A stretch of DNA of 20,562 bases from Planctomycetota bacterium (GTDB taxonomy: Bacteria > Planctomycetota > Phycisphaerae > Phycisphaerales > SM1A02). Location: NCBI GenBank assembly GCA_022567855.1, contig JADFGE010000010.1, positions 1 through 20,562 of the forward strand, given 5' to 3'. Each line of letters opens with the position of its first letter. Position 1 is the first letter of the stretch. Under the pieces are notes generated by a model. That model ran no database searches and was not told the DNA's origin. It worked only from the letters and a program-made list of their open reading frames with translations. A program made the position numbers and the translations under genes. Positions 16,001 through 20,562 of this stretch are shown here, in pieces.

Positions 16001-16297
16001 GAAGAAGGGATGCCCTTTGGCAAGGAGATGGTGATTCGCGGAAGCCAGGAGCGCGTCGCGCCCGTTCTGATGACGGCCCTCACCACCGGCCTGGGTCTGA
16101 TACCACTCGCTCTGGCGGCGGGAGAGCCGGGAAAGGAATTGCTGTACCCTGTTGCGGTCGTGGTGATCGGCGGCCTGCTCACGAGCACGGTCCTGGACTT
16201 CTTCGTCAGACCGGCTGCGTTCTTGAAGTTCTCGGAGAACGCCTCACGCCGAACATTGGAGCGCATGAAGAGCGGGAGCGACAGCCTCGCCGATTGA
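13097..16297 (+). CDS. Heavy-metal efflux RND permease, CusA/CzcA (HME) family
   Basis: 1066 residues, usual for the family, starting at GTG with AAAGG at 13085-13089 seven bases upstream. Seen directly: the N-terminal TM helix (about 12-30), the PLPIDVLPDL-like RLPIDVLPDLNRP, two large periplasmic loops and TM clusters at about 347-500 and 895-1035. The HME signature in TM4 is AIGELVDDAIVGVEN at 401-415, carrying the acidic proton-relay candidates D407, D408 and E414. The periplasmic stretch GRAEQDEHAEGVHYSE (609-624) replaces the corresponding CzcA and CusA sequences. The pump exports metal cations in exchange for protons. AIGELVDDAI differs from the CzcA DFGxxxDGA motif and from the CusA VDAxIVMIEN motif, so Cu/Ag versus Zn/Co/Cd cannot be decided. 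The next ORF begins directly after the stop. Confidence 0.9.
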   Translation: MLKAIVRLSLTNRVLVILATLAICVYGVVTALRLPIDVLPDLNRPTVTILIEAPGLAPEEVEVQVTYPIETVMNGAAGVERVRSVSGIGLSVVFVEFDWDTDIRFNRQVVQERINQAAERLPEGVTPFMAPISSIMGEIMLVGVTGEGVSPMELRTLADWTIRPALLAVPGIAQVTVMGGELKQFQVRADPEKLRIYDLTLQELEAAVQEANENSGGGFIVGENRELVVRNLGRVRSVADIENALVVARTSEGATVPIRVKDVARVIEAGSPIKRGDGSMNAKPAVIMAISKQPHADTRKLTSLIDETLDKLRPGLPAGTIVNADLFRQSHFIENANENVVEALRDGAILVVIILALFLLNFRTTIITLTAIPLSLLTTFIVFDLMGESINTMTLGGIAVAIGELVDDAIVGVENVFRRLRENRTADNPKPPLRVVYEATSEVRGPIVIGTTIVLLVFLPLFALPGLSGRLFQPLAIAYIVSILASMVVSLTVTPVLALYLLPNVKRMAHTKDSFVLRWCKQLALRCYRVSIPRPWTVIGICAALVILSVIRVAFMGTQFLPSFNEGTATVNILAEPGISLVESNRIGTRAEELILSIPEVKSTGRRTGRAEQDEHAEGVHYSEIDVDFWTKDEAKHPDEHVTYDGRRAPSVLRSRETVLAEFRDKLSDLPGISLNIGQPISHRIDHLESGVRAQIVLKIFGPELRELRRLADELRAAMDGLPGVVDLQIEKQVLIPQLRIRVDPDKAARYGFRVGDLIETLETAMNGTIVSQVLDGIKQYDLVVMLDDPWRSDLSALRDLRLISPSGAVVLLSDTATITEIPGPNQIARENVQRRIVVSCNVQGRDLGSTVKDIQESIEMDVEIPQGYSIRLEGQFESQQKATRVIFILGSLSLFLMLGILYSYFKNLVMALQVMLNIPAAFIGSVAALWITDQPFSVASLVGFISLCGIASRNGVLMISHYIHLMAEEGMPFGKEMVIRGSQERVAPVLMTALTTGLGLIPLALAAGEPGKELLYPVAVVVIGGLLTSTVLDFFVRPAAFLKFSENASRRTLERMKSGSDSLAD

Positions 16298-16510
16298 ATG
16301 GACGTCTCCACCAGCGACGCACCAAACATCCCCAGCTCGACCAGTACGCTCAAGACGGCCGAAGAGAAACCAACCACCGACGCGGACAGTTCGACCTCGC
16401 CCAAAGCTGCTCCGCAAGCCCAAGAACAGCCAGATGCCCCCGATGGTAAGATGCCGGAGAAGCAATCACCCACCAAACCGAATACTCCTCCACGAAAGGA
16501 AACAGAATGA
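16298..16510 (+). CDS. Small Pro/Ser/Thr/Glu-rich ORF between permease and lipoprotein
   Basis: 70 residues of low complexity (for example TTDADSSTSPKAAP and EKQSPTKPNTPPRKE), predicted disordered, with no signal peptide, no Cys and no His. Its ATG follows the permease TGA without a base between, and its own TGA overlaps the next ATG (ATGA). These two tight junctions support translation by coupling, since no independent ribosome site is clear. It might instead be a chance open frame in a 212-base intergenic spacer. No homologue is recognised, and a function cannot be given. Confidence 0.45.
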   Translation: MDVSTSDAPNIPSSTSTLKTAEEKPTTDADSSTSPKAAPQAQEQPDAPDGKMPEKQSPTKPNTPPRKETE

Positions 16511-17202
16511 TGATTTCACGACGATACCTTATGACCGCACAGGCCATTCTGGGGGTACTCGTCCTGACCTTTGGCTTGCTCTTGGTTCAGGGTTGCTCCA
16601 AGGCGGAGCATGCTGACGACGACCATGCCGACAACGGCGAAGTAAGCTACGACGATGACGCCAATCATGACGATGCCGGCGAGGCAGACGATTACGATGA
16701 CGATGCACACGATGATGATGATGATGACGATGCCAACGGTGACGCCCATCATGATGACGATGATGATGACGACGATGCGAACGGCGACGCCCATCATGAT
16801 GACGATGATGACCATGCGGAGGGTGGGCACGGCGAGCCGGTTGACTTCTCCGCCCCGCAAACGTATGCCCACGCCGTCGAGGCGATCCACGCGCAGCTTG
16901 AGAAGATCGAGAGCCTCATGGCCACCGGGGGACTCGACCGCGTCCACGCAGAAGCTGCCGTCATCCGCGATATCGCCAATGGGATTGGCCAGCTTGCCTT
17001 GAAAGATGGTTCCGGTGTTCCGCGCGAGGCCGTGCGGGAGATCAATCTCACCGCCAAGGATCTTGCGGCCACATTCGGCCCAATTGACCAAGCCGGCGAC
17101 TCAGGCAATCTCGCCGGAACCCGGATCGTCTACGACCAGATGGTCGCGCTGTTCGAAACGCTCGAGAAGCACGCGCCGGATCATGATGACGACGACCACT
17201 AA
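16507..17202 (+). CDS. Asp/His-rich lipoprotein, candidate periplasmic metal buffer
   Basis: 231 residues. AAAGGAA ends 5 bases before the first of two adjacent ATGs (16507 and 16510). A hydrophobic segment ends with a lipobox at C30 (LLLVQGC), the only cysteine. Residues 35-108 are almost entirely Asp, His, Asn, Gly and Ala with two copies of a unit like DDDDDANGDAHH, giving dense carboxylate/imidazole chemistry. Residues 115-224 form a predicted helical region (AHAVEAIHAQLEKIESLM, then VREINLTAKDLAATFG) of an unrecognised fold. The tail reads HDDDDH. As the last gene after the RND permease, it is a candidate metal-sequestering lipoprotein, either holding ions for the pump or buffering them. 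The metal is unknown. The TAA stop coincides with the left target duplication of a MITE-like element. Confidence 0.75.
   Translation: MMISRRYLMTAQAILGVLVLTFGLLLVQGCSKAEHADDDHADNGEVSYDDDANHDDAGEADDYDDDAHDDDDDDDANGDAHHDDDDDDDDANGDAHHDDDDDHAEGGHGEPVDFSAPQTYAHAVEAIHAQLEKIESLMATGGLDRVHAEAAVIRDIANGIGQLALKDGSGVPREAVREINLTAKDLAATFGPIDQAGDSGNLAGTRIVYDQMVALFETLEKHAPDHDDDDH
16711..16797. repeat. In-frame 42/45-base tandem repeat in the Asp/His-rich gene
   Basis: Two copies of a GAT/GAC run followed by GATGCCAACGGTGACGCC and CATCAT lie at 16711-16752 and 16753-16797. They encode the repeated DANGDAHH block. The GAT/GAC-rich runs in and around them are slippage-prone, so the length of the acidic run is likely to vary between strains in steps of three bases. 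Confidence 0.7.
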
Positions 17203-17343
17203 GAAACTATCTCAGAACCCCACTTCCGGTGGTACGGGCGTCTCGCCCGTACGTTTCATCATGGCGCTACGTTCGCATGGCGAGACGTTTGCACGGACGA
17301 GATCCCGATCGAATCGGGATGCCACTGGTTTTGAGATAGTTTC
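17203..17343. mobile_element. MITE-like element, 141 bp, inserted at a stop codon
   Basis: The ends GAAACTATCTCA and TGAGATAGTTTC are perfect 12-base inverted repeats; with one mismatch the match extends to about 17 bases (AACC included). TAA flanks both ends (17200-17202 and 17344-17346) as a 3-base target duplication, the size reported for some IS5-family transposons. It has no coding capacity. Inside are a 9-base stem GTACGGGCG/CGCCCGTAC with a TCT loop (17232-17252) and an 8-base stem ATCCCGAT/ATCGGGAT (17302-17320). CGTCTCGCC at 17239-17247 can also pair with GGCGAGACG at 17279-17287, giving alternative folds. The left duplication is the stop codon of the Asp/His-rich gene. No partner transposase is present in the window. 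Confidence 0.75.
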
Positions 17344-17364
17344 TAAGGTTTGGCGTCCCTTGCC

Positions 17365-18114
17365 TTACCCCAGTCGCCCCCGCCGCCGTGAAGTGTTCAT
17401 GAACTGCTGGAGGTAGCGCCCGGGACAAGCGGTCGGCGCCCATTCCTGATGCGTGGAGACATGACTGGCCGGGACGTGGTAGCGGTCCATCAGCGAACTG
17501 ACGAGCCGGCGCATGGATGCCAGTTGCGCCTGGCTGGGCTGCTGTCGATCGAAGTTCCCTAGCGCCACGATTCCGATATTGGCGTAGTTGTGATTCTTGA
17601 CATGGGCGCCTTGATACCGCAACGACCGTCCCTCCCACACGCGACCGGCCCGGTCCACAATGAAGTGATAGCCGATGTCGCCCCATCCTCGACGTCGATG
17701 TGCTCGGCGTATCGCCTCGATGCGCCCCGCCGTTGCTCGCTGATCGGTGTCGAAGAACGGATCCATACCGTCGTGGTGGATGGTGATGTACCGTACCGGA
17801 GACAGACGGTTCATCTGGGTCGTCGCCGGTTCGCCCTGAGCCCATTTGCTCCGAGCGAGCACCGTCGCTCGCGACGGCGACGACGGCAAGGGCCCGAGAT
17901 CAGCCGGCGGCTCGTATCGCGGCGGTACGGTCTCGGCTTCATACAGCGGCGGCACATCCAACGCAGGCCAAGGCGGGTTCGGTAGCATCACGAGCGTTGT
18001 TTTTTTCGCGCAGCCGGCGAGCAGCCCCAGCCCCAACAGCAGGAAGCCGCGTCGCGTCGCCGATACCGTCGCCGTCTGGCTGCTCGTTGGGCCAACGCAT
18101 TCAGGTTCGCCCAT
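17365..18114 (-). CDS. Tat-type lipoprotein N-acetylmuramoyl-L-alanine amidase (Amidase_2/PGRP fold)
   Basis: 249 residues from the ATG at 18112-18114. A TTG two codons upstream is an alternative, and no strong ribosome site decides. The N-terminus has a twin-arginine signal TRRGFLLLGLGLLAGC with the lipobox Cys at 35, so it is likely exported folded and lipidated. A Pro-rich linker (about 45-85) leads to the amidase domain (about 105-235). Zinc ligands of the T7-lysozyme type are H113, H222 and C230 (ITIHHDG, then STHQEWAPTACPG, the last two 8 residues apart). Y149 in GYHFIVD matches the catalytic Tyr position. It should cut the MurNAc-L-alanine bond in peptidoglycan. It converges on the metal operon and is separated from it only by the MITE-like element and 21 bases. 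Confidence 0.88.
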   Translation of the reverse strand: MGEPECVGPTSSQTATVSATRRGFLLLGLGLLAGCAKKTTLVMLPNPPWPALDVPPLYEAETVPPRYEPPADLGPLPSSPSRATVLARSKWAQGEPATTQMNRLSPVRYITIHHDGMDPFFDTDQRATAGRIEAIRRAHRRRGWGDIGYHFIVDRAGRVWEGRSLRYQGAHVKNHNYANIGIVALGNFDRQQPSQAQLASMRRLVSSLMDRYHVPASHVSTHQEWAPTACPGRYLQQFMNTSRRRGRLG

Positions 18115-18523
18115 GTGCAAATCTCAGCCTACATACATAAGGATGTTACGAATGTCACCGGCAATATCGGTCCCGCCTCCGGCCCGACTCCACTCTCGCT
18201 ACGCTGCAGATCGTTGACGACGGTCGCGTCCGACCCCCCAAGCCGCGGTGATCCGACCGGTCATCGACACGACCGGCCGGCCCCCGACCGCGGTTAGCGA
18301 ACCTCGGCCGGCGACGCCAAAATTAGTCCGCCCGACCACCGGTGGTCGATGGGCAACATGTCGCGTGGCGACCCGGAGGGTGCGGATTGTAAGTAACTGC
18401 AAATACGCCTGTTACAAACGGGTCTGGGCGGCCCCGATCCCCGCGCCACGACCGGCGAGGACGCGCCGAATCGACTATAATCCCATGACCTTCTAACCCC
18501 CTTGGCTCGGCCACTCAATCACA
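18115..18523. other. Divergent intergenic region between the amidase gene and gyrB
   Basis: About 410 bases without a gene. It holds a 16-base perfect palindrome CGACCACCGGTGGTCG (18333-18348), several CGACCGG-type repeats at about 18250-18310 and an inverted pair TTGTAA (18387-18392)/TTACAA (18412-18417). The gyrB -10 box lies near the right end. No tRNA or other RNA was recognised, and I found no cluster of DnaA boxes that would mark an origin. Confidence 0.5.
18476..18481 (+). promoter_or_regulatory. -10 box of gyrB
   Basis: A perfect TATAAT lies 42 bases before the gyrB ATG. It implies a 5' leader of about 35 bases. The -35 region is GC-rich, without a TTGACA-like hexamer at 16-18 bases. 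The leader lacks a Shine-Dalgarno sequence. Confidence 0.55.
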
Positions 18524-20562
18524 ATGACGAATACCGAACACGCTTCCCCCACCGCCGCCCCCGATGCCTACACCTCCGAGTCGATTCAGGTTCTCGAGGG
18601 CCTGGAAGCGATTCGCAAACGGCCGGGCATGTTCGTCGGCGGCGTCGGCCTCTCCGCTATCCATCACCTCGTGTATGAGTGCGTCGACAACGCCATCGAC
18701 GAAGTCATGGCCGGCTACGCCACCACCGTTACCGTCCAGCTCGATGTGGACGGCTCGTGCTCGGTGATCGACAACGGCCGAGGCATGCCCGTCGATCCCA
18801 TGGTGCACGAGAATCCCACGATCAGCGGCCGGCCCGCCGTCGAGGTCATCATGACCGAGCTCCACGCCGGCGGAAAGTTCGACGACAACGTCTACAAAGT
18901 CTCCGGTGGTCTGCACGGCGTGGGCGTGAAATGCGTCAACGCCTTGTCCGAATGGACCGAGGTCGAGGTCGTGAAGGACGGCAAGATCTATTTGATCACC
19001 TTCGCCCGCGGTGAAATCGTAAACCCCCTGCATGTCATCGCCACCCGCGCCGATGCCACCGAAGACAATCCACGCGGCACCGGAACCAAGATCAGCTTCC
19101 TGCCCGACTCGGAAATCTTCCCGGACATCTCCTTCCGCTACGAGACACTTCAGCACCGCCTTCGCGAACTTGCGTACCTCAACCCCGGGACCACCATCCG
19201 TCTGATCGACGAGCGAGTCGACAAGTCAGGCAAGCCTCGGCAGGAGACGTTTCACTTCGAGGATGGGCTGCTCGGCTACGTCAAGCACCTCAACCGCGCC
19301 AAGACCGCGGTCAGCCCCGCCATCCGCATCGAACGGACCGATGCCAAGAGCGGCATCACGATCGACATCGCCATGCAGTACACCGACTCGCCCAACGAGC
19401 TGCTGCTGCCGTTCGGAAACAACATCTTCAACCCCGACGGCGGCACGCACGTCGCCGGGTTCAAGACTTCACTCACACGCACCATCAACAGCTACGCGAA
19501 ACGGAAGAAGATTCTGAGGGACATCACCCCCACCGGCGACGATCTGCGCGAAGGTCTCACCGCCGTCATCTCGGTGAAGATGCCGGAGCCGCAGTTCAAC
19601 AACCAAACCAAGGAGAAGCTGCTCAACCCCGAGGCGGAGACGATGGTCGCGTCGTCAGTGACCAAGCAGCTCGGGGCCTGGCTGGAGGAGCATCCCGCCG
19701 AGGCCAAACAGATCTGCCTCAAGGCCGTGCTCGCCGCTCAAGCCCGCGAAGCCGCTCGCAAAGCCCGCGAGCTGATCAAACGCAAGAGCGCCTTGGACTC
19801 CGGCGGCATGCCGCAAAAACTCGCCGACTGCGTCACCAACGACGTCGATCGCGCCGAACTGTTCATCGTCGAGGGTGATTCGGCCGGAGGATCGGCCAAG
19901 GGCGGACGCGACCACGATACCCAGGCCATCCTCCCCCTTCGCGGCAAGATCCTCAACGTCGAAAAGGCCCGGCTGGATAAAGTCCTTGGCTTCGAGGAAA
20001 TCCGTATCCTCATCCAGGCCCTGCAGTGCGGCATCGGCGAGGATTTCGACATTGCCAAGCTCCGCTACGGCCGCGTCATCATCATGACCGACGCTGATGT
20101 GGACGGCTCGCACATCCGCACCCTCCTGCTCACCTTCTTCTTCCGCCAGATGACCGAGCTGATACGCCATGGCAATATCTATATCGCCCAGCCGCCGCTG
20201 TTCATGGTCACCCGTAACAAGAAGAGCAAATACGTCCTGAACGAACAAGAGCTGTCGGACGTCCTCGCCGAGCTCGCGCTGGCCAACGCCGTGCTCACGA
20301 TCCGTAACGAGGATGGAAAGGAGCACCGACGGATTGACGGCAAGGAACTGCTCCAGCTCGTGAAGCTCGTCGAGCGATTGCGAGAGCTGGTGAATGTCGC
20401 CGAGCGTCGCGGCATCGCCTTCACCTCGTTGCTTGAGGCGCGCGATCACGATCCCAACGGCAATCGAAGCCTGCCCACGCACCTGATTCGTTGGCCGGAG
20501 GGCGAAAAACTCTGCTGGTCCGAAGAGGAGGCCGGGCAGATCATTGCCGAGCACAATCTCGT
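18524..20562 (+). CDS. gyrB: DNA gyrase subunit B, N-terminal part (cut by window edge)
   Basis: My translation from the ATG at 18524 is open to the window end, giving 679 complete codons of a protein usually about 800 or more residues long. The GHKL ATPase part shows IRKRPGMFVG, NAIDEVMAGY, IDNGRGMPV and GGLHGVGV (128-135). The TOPRIM part shows the EGDSAGGSAKGGRD motif (E450) and DADVDGSHI (D523-). The GRDxxTQAILPLRGKILNVEKA signature follows the EGDSA motif, as in GyrB/ParE. Together with GyrA it introduces negative supercoils using ATP. The Gly-rich opening is preceded by a 17-residue disordered N-terminus. GyrB is favoured over ParE from overall similarity, but the distinction needs the missing C-terminus. 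No ribosome site precedes the start, which is common in this window. Confidence 0.95.
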   Translation, partial: MTNTEHASPTAAPDAYTSESIQVLEGLEAIRKRPGMFVGGVGLSAIHHLVYECVDNAIDEVMAGYATTVTVQLDVDGSCSVIDNGRGMPVDPMVHENPTISGRPAVEVIMTELHAGGKFDDNVYKVSGGLHGVGVKCVNALSEWTEVEVVKDGKIYLITFARGEIVNPLHVIATRADATEDNPRGTGTKISFLPDSEIFPDISFRYETLQHRLRELAYLNPGTTIRLIDERVDKSGKPRQETFHFEDGLLGYVKHLNRAKTAVSPAIRIERTDAKSGITIDIAMQYTDSPNELLLPFGNNIFNPDGGTHVAGFKTSLTRTINSYAKRKKILRDITPTGDDLREGLTAVISVKMPEPQFNNQTKEKLLNPEAETMVASSVTKQLGAWLEEHPAEAKQICLKAVLAAQAREAARKARELIKRKSALDSGGMPQKLADCVTNDVDRAELFIVEGDSAGGSAKGGRDHDTQAILPLRGKILNVEKARLDKVLGFEEIRILIQALQCGIGEDFDIAKLRYGRVIIMTDADVDGSHIRTLLLTFFFRQMTELIRHGNIYIAQPPLFMVTRNKKSKYVLNEQELSDVLAELALANAVLTIRNEDGKEHRRIDGKELLQLVKLVERLRELVNVAERRGIAFTSLLEARDHDPNGNRSLPTHLIRWPEGEKLCWSEEEAGQIIAEHNL

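Noticed and set aside
16681..16815. Repeated GATGAC DNA taken as a possible CRISPR or regulatory repeat
   Set aside because: The repeats are in frame, code for Asp/His runs in a lipoprotein with a lipobox, and have no spacers.
18115..18523. Possible replication origin next to gyrB
   Set aside because: No cluster of TTATCCACA-like boxes and no dnaA or dnaN nearby; only short palindromes are present.

Overview
The window looks like part of a planctomycete chromosome, most likely from the Phycisphaerae or a relative. It is GC-rich. It encodes a fibro-slime domain protein, FG-GAP/VCBS-repeat proteins, a dockerin-type tail on a secreted protein, a TPR/FG-GAP/ASPIC lipoprotein and a planctomycete-type GyrB. 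Several starts lack a Shine-Dalgarno sequence. The taxonomic call is inferred from protein-family content, not from a marker search.

Left part (1-5460). The 5' end of an anhydro-N-acetylmuramic acid kinase gene (anmK, minus, cut by the window edge) lies divergent to a UDP-glucuronate decarboxylase-type sugar-nucleotide SDR. A small FmdB-like protein (minus) that has lost all its zinc-ribbon cysteines follows. Next come a secreted FG-GAP protein with a C-terminal dockerin-like tail and, convergent with it across a strong hairpin, a secreted fibro-slime protein with an inserted domain. Short tandem repeats of period 7 and 8 fill two of the gaps.

Middle (5843-10352). A nitrilase-superfamily amidohydrolase gene overlaps by 4 bases (GTGA) a gene for a 1128-residue lipoprotein built from TPRs, FG-GAP repeats, an ASPIC/UnbV-like domain and a large C-terminal region. 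A tRNA-Leu(CAA) gene on the minus strand follows, with a readable promoter. About 680 bases with no recognisable gene come next.

Right part (11030-17202) is a heavy-metal efflux operon. It holds a secreted His/Cys-rich protein, a CusB/CzcB-type adaptor and a CusA/CzcA-type HME-RND permease. Two more genes are joined to it almost without gaps: a small Pro/Ser/Thr/Glu-rich ORF and a lipoprotein with long Asp/His runs. No outer-membrane factor gene is present. Two candidate periplasmic metal buffers therefore bracket the pump. A 141-bp MITE-like element sits exactly at the stop codon of the last gene; its 3-bp target duplication is that stop codon.

Far right: a Tat-type lipoprotein N-acetylmuramoyl-L-alanine amidase (minus), a 400-base intergenic region with a perfect TATAAT box, and gyrB running off the window end. 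The most distinctive items are the metal-buffer/RND operon with the MITE at its end, the nitrilase/TPR-FG-GAP-ASPIC pair and the cysteine-less FmdB-like protein.
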